A DNA stretch of 64,000 bases from Daejeonella sp. H1SJ63. Lineage in GTDB: Bacteria; Bacteroidota; Bacteroidia; Sphingobacteriales; Sphingobacteriaceae. Numbering within the stretch: the first letter of the stretch is position 1; every line of letters begins with the position of its first letter. Of this stretch, positions 36,718 to 45,304 are shown in pieces. A program made the position numbers and the translations under genes. The DNA is taken from contig NZ_JARKMZ010000028.1 in assembly GCF_029360775.1 (NCBI RefSeq), positions 310,001 through 374,000 on the forward strand, written 5' to 3'. The notes beneath the pieces were generated by a model. The model searched no databases. It saw nothing but the letters and a program-made list of their open reading frames with translations, and was not told where the DNA came from.

Positions 36718-38337
36718 ATGAACCAAATTGAAGAAGATCCGATAAACATTTTAATTGTTGATGACCGGTCTGAAAATATTATTTCTTTAGAAGCACTTTT
36801 AAAAAGTGATCATGTAAATCTGATCAGTACAACCTCTCCTAATGAAGCGTTAAAACTATGCTGGGAAAATGAGATTTCTATTGCTTTGGTAGATGTTCAA
36901 ATGCCCGAGATGGATGGTTTTGAACTGGTTGAGATTTTAAAAAGTAATCCGAAAACAAAGGGTATTATCGTAGTTTTTGTAACCGCCATATCCAAAGAAA
37001 CCAGATATGTGATCAGGGGGCTTGATTCGGGAGCTATAGATTATTTGTATAAACCTCTCGACCCTTATGTAACTACAGCCAAAATCGATTCCTTACTTGC
37101 TATTGTAAGAGCCCAAAGGGAAATTAAACAGAAAAACTTTGAATTGGAATGTTCTCAAAAACAACTTATAGCTGCTAAAGAACTGTCTGAACATGAGAAA
37201 AGAATTAAGGAAAATTTCCTGGCCAATATGAGTCATGAGATCAGAACACCCATTAACGGTATCATTGGTCTGACGCATTTGCTTAAAAATACTACTTTAA
37301 ATAGTGAACAGGCTTATATGATTAATTTACTGGATGTATCCTCTAAATCCCTTTTGGGAGTTGTAAACGATATTCTGGATATTTCTAAAATTGAGGCCGG
37401 TAAATTAAAAATTGTGCGATCTGAAACTAATATTTATGAATTAGGCGAGACTGTTACCGCATTAATGAAATATCTGGCTAACGAAAAGGGAATTGATCTG
37501 AATCTGCAAATCGATTCCTGTATTCCGAAAATAATTCTGGCAGATTCATTACGCCTGAACCAGATATTGACGAATTTGCTGAGTAATGCGATCAAATTTA
37601 CAAAAACAGGTAGCGTGGCTCTCAATATCCGGATATTGGATAAAAAACAGAGTACAGTAGATCTTGAATTTTCTGTTAGTGATACTGGGATTGGTATTGC
37701 GGCTGAATCTATTGATAAAATTTTTAATTCATTTGAACAGGCAGAAGATCATACAGCTCAGAAATTTGGGGGTACAGGCCTGGGTCTTTCCATCGTTAAA
37801 AGACTGGTTGAACTTAAGGGCGGTATTTTATCAGTAACAAGTGAATTGAATAAGGGAAGTGCCTTTTCATTTACAAACAGTTATCAATACCTTAATGAAA
37901 AAACTACAGAAACGAGCCCATTGGATAAAGATGAACCCTTGCTTAATAATCTCTCAATATTGGTAGCCGAGGATGACAGTATAAACCAGTTTATGATCAC
38001 CAAAATCCTTAAAAACTGGGGAATAAACGTAACCGTAGTGGATAACGGAAGCAAAGTTCTGGAAAGCTTACAAAATGAAAATTATGATCTTATCCTGATG
38101 GATTCACATATGCCGGTTATGAACGGATTGGAAGCCACCCGCAGGATCAGGATGGAATTTGATGAGCCTAAGAAAAACATTCCTATTATTTCATTGTCTG
38201 CATCCGTTATGGAAGAGGAACAAAATGCAGCTTTGGAAGCCGGAGTAAATGACGTTATAGGCAAGCCTTATGATTTGATCGTTCTCCGGCAAAAAATTAT
38301 TGCTTTGGTTCGGAAATGTCCGATGGTGGTATCCTGA
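36718..38337 (+). CDS. Hybrid histidine kinase, REC-HK-REC
   Basis: A 539-residue soluble kinase. The N-terminal receiver (LIVDDRSEN; Asp about residue 56 in LVDVQMPEMDG) is followed by a coiled coil, HisKA (NMSHEIRTPING, His about 169), a full HATPase (LLSNAIKF, DTGIGI, GGTGLGLSI) and a C-terminal receiver (VAEDDSINQFM; Asp about 460 in LMDSHMPVMNG). It starts three bases after the cheB stop and closes the four-gene operon. The input receiver may be phosphorylated by the first kinase, giving a relay; that is inference from domain order. Confidence 0.93.
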   Translation: MNQIEEDPINILIVDDRSENIISLEALLKSDHVNLISTTSPNEALKLCWENEISIALVDVQMPEMDGFELVEILKSNPKTKGIIVVFVTAISKETRYVIRGLDSGAIDYLYKPLDPYVTTAKIDSLLAIVRAQREIKQKNFELECSQKQLIAAKELSEHEKRIKENFLANMSHEIRTPINGIIGLTHLLKNTTLNSEQAYMINLLDVSSKSLLGVVNDILDISKIEAGKLKIVRSETNIYELGETVTALMKYLANEKGIDLNLQIDSCIPKIILADSLRLNQILTNLLSNAIKFTKTGSVALNIRILDKKQSTVDLEFSVSDTGIGIAAESIDKIFNSFEQAEDHTAQKFGGTGLGLSIVKRLVELKGGILSVTSELNKGSAFSFTNSYQYLNEKTTETSPLDKDEPLLNNLSILVAEDDSINQFMITKILKNWGINVTVVDNGSKVLESLQNENYDLILMDSHMPVMNGLEATRRIRMEFDEPKKNIPIISLSASVMEEEQNAALEAGVNDVIGKPYDLIVLRQKIIALVRKCPMVVS

Positions 38338-38558
38338 TAAAAAATTGCTGAATTTTTAAAAAGGACATTTTTGAAATGTATTCCCACAGATTTTTTTACT
38401 TCTTCTTTTAATTCATTCGGGCTTTAACCTAGACTAAGGTAGCAATTTCAATTTTTTGCAGAATTTTTTGGTTTAAAAAAAAACGCTAACTTAATAAAGT
38501 ATATACACACTGTTTCGGTGTGATATAGCATTTTCTTATGCATCATGATATTTAAAGT

Positions 38559-39221
38559 ATGACACAGATTAAAATGGCAGGCAGGACAAAAAAAGAATTG
38601 CTATTGCTATTGAATGCATATCAGCAAGCCATTGATTTTTATATCATTTGTTCAATTACAGATATTAAGGGGACCATCCTTTTTGTAAATAAAAGATTCT
38701 GCGAAATTTCGAAATATTCGGAAGAGTACCTTTTAGGAAAGAATCACAGAATATTAAATTCAGGGTTTCATTCCAGAGATTTTTTTAAAGTAATGTGGAA
38801 GACTATTGGAAAAGGGTTTGCCTGGAACGGTGAAGTAAAAAACAAAGCAAGTGATGGTACATTTTACTGGGTTGAAACCGTAGTGTTGCCCATTAAGAAC
38901 AAGGATGGGAAAATAGTCCAATACCTTTCGTTAAGAATACCAATTGACGATAAGAAAAATGCAGAAAATGAAAAACGAAAATATTTAACAGCATTGGAAG
39001 ATATGCTGTTTATGACTTCGCATGAAGTAAGAAAGCCATTAACATCCTGTATGGGATTAATGAATCTTGTAGAAGGCGAAGCGCCTTTAAGCCAGTTGGA
39101 ACTTTGGGATACGATTAAACATCTAAAATCAAGTGCATTGGAACTTGATGAGTTTACACAAAAACTAACAATTTTTATGCATAGAATGAAACAGGAATTC
39201 GGAACGAAAAACTGGTCATAA
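38559..39221 (+). CDS. PAS protein with phosphoacceptor helix domain but no ATPase
   Basis: A 220-residue protein. The PAS domain (about 20-135; ITDIKGTILFVNKRFCEIS, YSEEYLLGKNHRILNSGFHS, FYWVETVVLPI) is strikingly close to that of the hybrid kinase at 31722. A DHp-like helical hairpin follows, with the motif FMTSHEVRKPLTSCMGLMNL (His about 152), and then the stop codon. There is no N, G1 or G2 box. It cannot be an autonomous kinase; it may accept phosphate from, or heterodimerise with, another kinase. The stop is not caused by an obvious frameshift. Confidence 0.8.
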   Translation: MTQIKMAGRTKKELLLLLNAYQQAIDFYIICSITDIKGTILFVNKRFCEISKYSEEYLLGKNHRILNSGFHSRDFFKVMWKTIGKGFAWNGEVKNKASDGTFYWVETVVLPIKNKDGKIVQYLSLRIPIDDKKNAENEKRKYLTALEDMLFMTSHEVRKPLTSCMGLMNLVEGEAPLSQLELWDTIKHLKSSALELDEFTQKLTIFMHRMKQEFGTKNWS

Positions 39222-39322
39222 CACTGCCGGCCATACAAGCTTATATCTGCAGAGCTAACCGGTCATATTTTAAATTCAAAAATCTGTTTTTATATTTTAG
39301 ATTATCAGGTTGGGATGATCAT

Positions 39323-39336
39323 GGGTATATATACCC
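39323..39336. repeat. Perfect 14-base palindrome in convergent spacer
   Basis: GGGTATATATACCC lies between the convergent PAS gene and isomerase-like gene. It is immediately followed by a run of C, and a matching GGGGGT lies about 25 bases on (ACCCCCGAGA ... TCTC-AGGATA-GGGGGT), so an imperfect longer stem is possible. No T-run follows. Role unknown. Confidence 0.35.
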
Positions 39337-39472
39337 CCGAGACTTAATTCTCAGGATAGGGGGTGATTTTCATTATAAATCAGTTGATCATCATCGTCAG
39401 AATGGTTTTCGGGATATTCTGGCAACTGCTCCTATCCTGATAGATCAAGCGTGCATTATAACATATTAAAAC

Positions 39473-40387
39473 TCATAATTTAAAATGCTCTTTCATTACT
39501 TTGGGAAAATCAGCCAAAGCTATCTCCGGCTCAGCAATTTCCGGATGCCATAATTTTTCCCATTCAAAGCTGTAATACCCTTTATATCCGTCTTTATACA
39601 GGAGATCTATTGCTTCAAATATAGGTACATCACCCTGACCAAGAAGGGTATACGCTAATTTATCCCCTGATAGTTTTGCATCTTTCAGGTGGGTATGGCG
39701 TATATATTTTTTGAGTTTTTGGTATACCAGGGATGGAGATTCTTTTGTGATGGTCCACATGTTTGCAATATCCCAAACCAGTGCAATGTTAGGATGTGAT
39801 ACAGCCTTCATGACTTTCAGGATATCATCAGAGCCAGAGAAATCACCATGTGTTTCCAATAGGACGGTAACATTTCGATCTTTGGCATATTTGCCCAGAG
39901 TTAAAAGATTTTCAGCAACCGTGCTGATTGTTTGATCTTTCGTTCTGTCTTTGGGAAATTTATTGGGGAATACTCTTACATAGGGGCAGTTAATCTTTTG
40001 TGCCAGATCAATAAAGGATTTGGCTTCTGCCATGCTTTTTTCCTTATCCGGTCCCTCATGAAAATGCATGTTTGCTGATGCTCCAAGGTTTATGAACTTC
40101 AAACCTTTTTCTTTCATCATTGAGAGCGTTTCATTGATCTTTTCCTGACTGCTGAATTCATCGCATTTTGTAAGGTCCATCTGCCGTTTTATACCGCGTA
40201 ATTCCAAACCTGAATATCCATGAATGGCTGCAAAATCTACAATTTGCTTAAAGTTCCAGTCAGGACATCCAATTGTTGAAAAGGCCAATACAGGCTTATA
40301 CTTTCCAAAACTAAATGCAGAACTTGTTAATGCTGCTGTCATTAAAATGGCTGAATTTTGCAGGAATTTTTTTCTGGTATACGGCAT
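39473..40387 (-). CDS. Exported sugar-phosphate isomerase/epimerase-like TIM barrel
   Basis: A 304-residue protein with an N-terminal export signal (RKKFLQNSAILMTAALTSSA). The xylose-isomerase-like TIM barrel (AP endonuclease 2 superfamily) follows: ELRGIKRQM, VLLETHGDFSG (metal Glu), LVWDIANMW, IRHTHLKDAK (metal His) and YYSFEWEKLW (metal Glu). Members act on sugars or inositols, and secreted forms are common in Bacteroidota. The substrate is unknown. It stands alone; the gene to the right, for the phosphopantetheinyl transferase, runs the same way but is separated by about 130 bases. Confidence 0.82.
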   Translation of the reverse strand: MPYTRKKFLQNSAILMTAALTSSAFSFGKYKPVLAFSTIGCPDWNFKQIVDFAAIHGYSGLELRGIKRQMDLTKCDEFSSQEKINETLSMMKEKGLKFINLGASANMHFHEGPDKEKSMAEAKSFIDLAQKINCPYVRVFPNKFPKDRTKDQTISTVAENLLTLGKYAKDRNVTVLLETHGDFSGSDDILKVMKAVSHPNIALVWDIANMWTITKESPSLVYQKLKKYIRHTHLKDAKLSGDKLAYTLLGQGDVPIFEAIDLLYKDGYKGYYSFEWEKLWHPEIAEPEIALADFPKVMKEHFKL

Positions 40388-40516
40388 AAAAATCTGATTA
40401 ACAATTTCTATAAAAATGAGAAAAGCATTTCATTTGTGCTAATCAATTTTTAAATTTTTGATTATAGAACGATAATCAGGAAAGGGATGAGATCCTGAAT
40501 CAGTTCAATAATTGAT

Positions 40517-41164
40517 TCAGGTTTTAAGATAGCAGAGTGAAATAAGCTGATTCTGTGCCAAAGTCCATTCGATCTCAGCATTTTCCAGTGATAAATCAGG
40601 GTAACCTTTGCTTTGTATACTGAGTAATATTTTTTCTTCTGCAATTTTTATCTCTACGTCATTAAATTCCAGAAATCTTGCCGTTAAGGGGAACTGAAAT
40701 TTATAAAAACTTTCCTTTGCAGAAAATAACAGGGTGGTATAAGTCTTTTGGTCTGCTTCGCTGAGCGACCTAAGGAACTCCTGCTCAGAATTGGTGAATA
40801 AGATGTCCCACATTTCTGCTTCAATACCACCAATTGTTTCAATGTCTAAGCCTACAGATATTATATCACTGTTTTTTGCTGCAACAGCTCCGGTCATATA
40901 TTTTGAATGACTGATTGATCCGCTAAAACCTTCAGGCCATGCAGCTTGTTTATCTTCCTTCATTAAGATAATTGCATTGCCAAGGCCAAATTTTTCTAAT
41001 GCTTTTCTGGCACAAAAGCGTCCGGTACTGAAATCAATTTGTCTTTTTGCTGCTGTACCGGCAATGAAGGGTTCTTCATCCGGATATAATTGTTCGATAC
41101 CTTTAAATTCATCTGTACAGTATTGTGAGATCAGATCAGAAAGATTGGGAAAGGGCAGATACAT
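40517..41164 (-). CDS. 4'-phosphopantetheinyl transferase (Sfp/EntD-like)
   Basis: A 215-residue enzyme that moves phosphopantetheine from CoA to carrier proteins. Motifs in order: RQIDFSTGRFCARKALEKFG, WPEGFSGSISHSKYM, the magnesium site VGLDIET, and LLFSAKESFYKF. It belongs to the EntD-like (secondary-metabolism or broad-range) group. No polyketide or peptide synthase gene is present nearby. A TAAATTTG (minus strand, 41176-41169) is an exact -7 motif but so close to the ATG that the transcript would be nearly leaderless. Confidence 0.9.
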   Translation of the reverse strand: MYLPFPNLSDLISQYCTDEFKGIEQLYPDEEPFIAGTAAKRQIDFSTGRFCARKALEKFGLGNAIILMKEDKQAAWPEGFSGSISHSKYMTGAVAAKNSDIISVGLDIETIGGIEAEMWDILFTNSEQEFLRSLSEADQKTYTTLLFSAKESFYKFQFPLTARFLEFNDVEIKIAEEKILLSIQSKGYPDLSLENAEIEWTLAQNQLISLCYLKT

Positions 41165-41340
41165 AAATCAAATTTAACAGAGCTAAGCATATTGATGATG
41201 AATTTTTGAAAAAAAAATGAGATTCCGAATTTATACAGTTCAACAGACTGATGAGAAAATTATATTTCAAATGTGGCAAATTAGATCTAATACTTTCTAA
41301 ATTGTAATATTATATAATCAGAGGGTTTTTAAAAATTAAA

Positions 41341-42552
41341 ATGAACAGAATCACAAAGAAAATTGCTCCATTAGTATTTTTAGTATTTACATTCTGGAGT
41401 TTATTCCCGGTTCGTGCACAGGAGAAACTTGTATCCAAAGGTCATATCCCAATTCTTGGATGGTACAGTATTCCTCCGGATCAGGCTACGGTAGCCCGTT
41501 ATAAGGAAATGAAAGAAGCCGGTTTTGACATCAGTTTCTCATTTTTAGGGAGTCCTGAAGATGTTCAGAAAACACTTGATGCAGCACATCAGGCAGGTAT
41601 TAAGATTGTGATCAGCTGTCCGGAACTGAAGTCGCAAACAGAGATCATCGTTAAACGTTTTATGAAGCATCCCGCTCTGGCCGGATATTTTTTGAGAGAT
41701 GAACCTCCGGTAGAGGGCTTTGCAGATCTTGGCAATTGGGCAAGAAAAGTAAATGCTGTAGACCCTGAACATTTTTGCTATGTCAATCTGTTTCCTAATT
41801 ATGCCACACCGGCTCAGTTAGGTGCTGCAGATTACAGAGATTACGTCAGCAGATTTGCCAAAGAAGTTCCCCTTCATTTTCTTTCATTCGACTCTTATCC
41901 GCTCACCTCAGCCGAGGGAGTTTATGTTAAATGGCATCAGAATCTCGAAATATTTTCAGGTGAAGCAAAAAAAGCCGGAAAGCCATTCTGGGGTTTTGCT
42001 CAATCTATTTTGTTCGACAACTTACATGAAGACCCTTCATTGGCTACTATGCGTGTTCAGATGTTTACAAATCTGGCTTATGGTGCTCAGGGACTTCAAT
42101 ATTTTACATATTGGCAGCCTGTATCACCGGCAGAAGATTTTCGAGGCGGACCAATAACCCTGGATGGAAAGAGATCTACTGTTTACGATCATATCAAAAC
42201 ACTTAATCAGGAAATCAAAAATCTTTCGGGTGTTTTTTACGGTTCAAAGGTCAGATTACTGCAATATACCGGTAAGCAAATACCATTGGGTACCATGCGC
42301 CTGACTAAATTACCTGAACCACTTCGTTTGCTGGAAACAGCCGGTAAGTCAGCATTGGTATCTGTACTTGAAAATGAAAATCAGCGTTTTATAGTAATTG
42401 TGAATATGGATTATAAGGAAAAGATGAGCTTAACTTTACTTGGAGATGATTCATTGAAGCGGGTACTGAAGGATGGCAGCATTGTCCCTGCTTCGGTTTA
42501 CGCCAATACCATAGATGTGGAAGCAGGGGATATGGTGGTTTACACTTATTAA
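41341..42552 (+). CDS. Secreted TIM-barrel glycosidase-like protein
   Basis: A 403-residue exported protein (signal peptide about residues 1-26, ending VRAQ). The body looks like a clan GH-A glycosidase barrel: LGWYSIPPDQ, AGFDISFSFLG, GYFLRDEPPVEGF (candidate acid/base Glu), HFLSFDSYPL, GLQYFTYWQP. The last ~90 residues form a small beta domain (ETAGKSALVSVLENENQRF). It resembles beta-galactosidase-like GH42/GH35-type barrels, but no family is recognised with certainty and the nucleophile is not clear. It is monocistronic and unlinked to SusCD. Confidence 0.6.
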   Translation: MNRITKKIAPLVFLVFTFWSLFPVRAQEKLVSKGHIPILGWYSIPPDQATVARYKEMKEAGFDISFSFLGSPEDVQKTLDAAHQAGIKIVISCPELKSQTEIIVKRFMKHPALAGYFLRDEPPVEGFADLGNWARKVNAVDPEHFCYVNLFPNYATPAQLGAADYRDYVSRFAKEVPLHFLSFDSYPLTSAEGVYVKWHQNLEIFSGEAKKAGKPFWGFAQSILFDNLHEDPSLATMRVQMFTNLAYGAQGLQYFTYWQPVSPAEDFRGGPITLDGKRSTVYDHIKTLNQEIKNLSGVFYGSKVRLLQYTGKQIPLGTMRLTKLPEPLRLLETAGKSALVSVLENENQRFIVIVNMDYKEKMSLTLLGDDSLKRVLKDGSIVPASVYANTIDVEAGDMVVYTY

Positions 42553-42654
42553 CGTTTTAATTGATTTGTCAGGAGATTTTCATAAGAAACAGATTATGAC
42601 GTTTTAAATGAATTCCTCTGCCTTTTTTGTATTTTTATCTAAAATAAACGTGAT

Positions 42655-43176
42655 ATGAAAAACTTATTCAGAATAATTCTTTTGCTCTGTTTTGTCGCTC
42701 CTGGAGTGATGCAGGCACAAACAAAACTAAAGGCCGGAGACAAAGCTCCTGATTTTGTATCCAAAGATCAGAACGGAAAGACCGTAACCTTAAAGCAGTT
42801 TAAGGGGAAAAAGCTGGTACTTTATTTCTATCCTAAGGATAATACTTCAGGATGTACGGCACAGGCCTGCAGTCTTCGTGATAATTTTCAAGCTTTAAAG
42901 AAGGATGGTTATACCATTCTTGGAGTCAGTGTTGATGATGAGGCTTCGCACCTGGATTTTATCGCAAAAAACAATCTGCCTTTTTCGCTTCTGGCTGATA
43001 CAGATAAATCTATTGTTACAAAATACGGCGTCTGGACAGAGAAGGAAAGAAATGGTGTTAAAGCTTTCAGCACTACCCGTACTACTTTTCTCATTAATAA
43101 AGATGGATACATTAACCGTGTAATCACCGAGATTGATACAAAGAACCATGCTTCTCAAATTCTGGGGACGAACTAA
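42655..43176 (+). CDS. Exported thioredoxin-dependent peroxiredoxin (Bcp type)
   Basis: A 173-residue peroxiredoxin with a signal peptide (MKNLFRIILLLCFVAPGVMQAQ), so it acts in the periplasm, unlike most Bcp proteins. The AhpC/TSA fold is clear: KAGDKAPDFVSKDQNG, LYFYPKDNTSGCTAQACSLR with the peroxidatic Cys and a resolving Cys five residues later, GVSVDDEASH, and TTRTTFLINKDG. It reduces hydroperoxides, with electrons probably from a periplasmic thioredoxin-like protein. A 20-bp terminator lies downstream. Confidence 0.92.
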   Translation: MKNLFRIILLLCFVAPGVMQAQTKLKAGDKAPDFVSKDQNGKTVTLKQFKGKKLVLYFYPKDNTSGCTAQACSLRDNFQALKKDGYTILGVSVDDEASHLDFIAKNNLPFSLLADTDKSIVTKYGVWTEKERNGVKAFSTTRTTFLINKDGYINRVITEIDTKNHASQILGTN

Positions 43177-43196
43177 GAAAGGAATCCGTTCCTGAT

Positions 43197-43248
43197 CCGG
43201 CTAAAAAGATGCACATGCGTAATTAAGTATGTGCATCTTTTTAGCCGG
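43197..43248. terminator. Long bidirectional terminator
   Basis: Perfect 20-bp stem: CCGGCTAAAAAGATGCACAT (43197-43216) with its complement at 43229-43248, separated by a 12-base loop. A-run and T-run lie inside the stem on either side. It lies between the convergent peroxiredoxin and M20 peptidase genes. Confidence 0.88.
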
Positions 43249-43310
43249 AAATGGTGTTCTGAATGATTTACAGGACTGCAAATTTTTATTTTCAAACTTT
43301 CCTCGGGATT

Positions 43311-44600
43311 CTAGTTCAGCCCTGCCTCTGCTACCAACAGTAAAAGTCCAAACTGAATAGCTTCTGCACCTTTCTCATTGACCCACCATTCATCCAGTGA
43401 ATGTGCTGCACCGCCTTTACCGCCGCGCCCGATGGTGATGCTGGGAATTCCAAGCGAGATCGGAATATTGGAATTGGTTGATCCGGCACTAACTGAAGTT
43501 TTGTAGCCAAAGTGTTCAATTACGGCTGCTGTTCTTTTGATCAGCGGGAGTTCATCGCCGAGATCACCAGAAGGTCTTTCACCAATTTTTTCAGCTGAAA
43601 GGCTCAGTTTCTCACCCTTTTTAACTCCATTATTATAATCATCCAGGCCTCTTTTCATTTCCCTGAGAAGGATTTGCTCTATGCCTTTTAGTTTTTGGGG
43701 GCTCAGGGAGCGCATATCCACCTCAATCCAGCTTTCAAAAGGGATGGAGTTTACTGAAGTTCCGCCACCCATACGTCCAACATTGAAGGTAGTTTTCGGT
43801 CCCTCATTTACATAGGCCGTAGCCGCAGTGCTGAAGTAGTCGATTGCCTTGGCCATTGCGTGATGAGGATTGGCAAGTCCGAATGCACCCCAGGAATGCC
43901 CTCCCGGACCTTTGAATGTAATTTTATAACGAATGGAACCCAGACCTTTTGTAACCAGATAGCCGATATTTCCGCCATCAATTGCAATGTGTGAGTTTAT
44001 TTTCAGATTTTTTTGATTGAAAATATGCTTGATACCTCTCAGATCACCCAGGCCTTCCTCGCCAACCGTTCCGGCAAATAAAATGTCAGATTCGGTATTG
44101 ATCTGCGCCCTGTTCATTGCCTTAACGATAGTAAGGAGCATGTTCAGTCCGCGGGTATCATCTCCAATTCCCGGAGCTACAAGCGTATCTCCTTTGAATT
44201 TTACCTTAACATCGGTTTCAAGCGGAAAAACTGTATCAAGGTGTGCTTCAAAGAGTACAGTTTTACCATTACCCTTACCTTTTCTCAGAGCCATTACATT
44301 GCCTGCATCATCAATCCAGATTGAATCGATTCCTGCATCCTGAAGCATTTTTTTAAAATGTTCAGCCCGTTTTTGTTCCATGAATGGGGGAGCAGGGATT
44401 TCTGTAAGTTCAATCAGCTCTTTCATGGTTTCCGGTTCCAGATCCTGAATAATCTCAAAGGCTGTTCTGACTTTCTTATCTGTACTTAGATTATGAACCT
44501 CCTTTTTATAGGAGAGATTAGTACTGACTGATTTTTCTTCCTGTGCCCGGGTAAGCAGTATGGAAAAGATGAGCAGGAATAAAAGGATACTTTTTTTCAT
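43311..44600 (-). CDS. Secreted M20 family metallopeptidase
   Basis: A 429-residue exported peptidase (signal peptide MKKSILLFLLIFSILLTRAQ). Zinc and catalytic motifs: LFEAHLDTVFPL, PGIGDDTRGLNMLL, GTVGEEGLGDLRG, and a C-terminal His in KGGAAHSLDEWW. The lid/dimerisation domain carries GPGGHSWGAFGLANPHHA. It is related to tripeptidase/carboxypeptidase members of M20. It probably trims peptides in the periplasm. Monocistronic. Confidence 0.92.
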   Translation of the reverse strand: MKKSILLFLLIFSILLTRAQEEKSVSTNLSYKKEVHNLSTDKKVRTAFEIIQDLEPETMKELIELTEIPAPPFMEQKRAEHFKKMLQDAGIDSIWIDDAGNVMALRKGKGNGKTVLFEAHLDTVFPLETDVKVKFKGDTLVAPGIGDDTRGLNMLLTIVKAMNRAQINTESDILFAGTVGEEGLGDLRGIKHIFNQKNLKINSHIAIDGGNIGYLVTKGLGSIRYKITFKGPGGHSWGAFGLANPHHAMAKAIDYFSTAATAYVNEGPKTTFNVGRMGGGTSVNSIPFESWIEVDMRSLSPQKLKGIEQILLREMKRGLDDYNNGVKKGEKLSLSAEKIGERPSGDLGDELPLIKRTAAVIEHFGYKTSVSAGSTNSNIPISLGIPSITIGRGGKGGAAHSLDEWWVNEKGAEAIQFGLLLLVAEAGLN

Positions 44601-44631
44601 GAAATACGTGCTGAATAATTAATGAATTCAG

Positions 44632-44639
44632 CAAACGTA
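44632..44639 (-). promoter_or_regulatory. Possible -7 element of M20 peptidase promoter
   Basis: TACGTTTG on the minus strand matches TAnnTTTG exactly, about 32 bases before the ATG. A TTTG is present upstream but only 14 bases away rather than 19-21. Confidence 0.35.
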
Positions 44640-44756
44640 AATATATAATTCGGCAAATTGAAAATACATTTTACCTGAAAATGAGGAGGGAGTATCGGAT
44701 TATTTTTTTGAGGTCAAAATGTGTGGGACGGTCTGTTTTATCAAACTATCTGAAGC

Positions 44757-44783
44757 AAAAACGGACCATTTAAGGTCCGTTTT
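44757..44783 (-). terminator. Terminator of tatA
   Basis: Stem AAAACGGACC / GGTCCGTTTT with a short loop, directly after the tatA stop on the minus strand, giving a T-run in that direction. Confidence 0.85.
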
Positions 44784-44784
44784 A

Positions 44785-44970
44785 TCAGCTCTGATTTGCT
44801 ACAGGAGCCGGTTTGTTTTCTTCATTTTCGCTTTTACCGTCTTTGGCATCTTTGAACTCTTTCATGCCTCTGCCTAATCCACGCATTAATTCAGGAAGCT
44901 TTTTCCCTCCGAACATTAATAATACTACTACCAGAATCAGAATGATTTCCGGACCGCCTAAACCTGCCAT
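44785..44970 (-). CDS. tatA: Sec-independent translocase subunit TatA/E
   Basis: A 61-residue twin-arginine translocase component. One N-terminal membrane helix ([15 protein letters not shown]), the hinge [16 protein letters not shown], an amphipathic helix with [10 protein letters not shown], and an acidic tail are all present. Encoded alone with its own terminator; tatC is not in the window. It is relevant to the DUF1501 protein at 54481, which has a twin-arginine signal. Confidence 0.93.
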   Translation of the reverse strand: MAGLGGPEIILILVVVLLMFGGKKLPELMRGLGRGMKEFKDAKDGKSENEENKPAPVANQS

Positions 44971-45304
44971 ACTATTTTATTTAAATTTTAATAAAGGTTG
45001 TAAATAAACAACTCAATATAAAACAAAATATGTCTTCATCATATTTTTTTTACAATCAGTTTATCATTAGAGCTTTATCATCAGGCATTAGAGATTGATT
45101 TATGATGTAAAATACCAGTTGGGATAATGTATATACCTGATCCGTATCTGTCTTTCTACTATTTCAGGAAGAGCGAGAAATCGCAGCAGTACAATAAAGA
45201 AATGCAAATTTTAAATGCAACTTCCATTGTAAATCGCAGATTCATATTTCTGAGTATTATAAATAACCGACAAGAGTTACAGAGGAATTTTCATAGTTTC
45301 GTAT
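44971..45304. other. Divergent spacer, no gene seen
   Basis: About 330 AT-rich bases between tatA and the DUF4838 gene, which point away from each other. No supported frame, RNA fold or exact promoter element was recognised. Confidence 0.4.
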
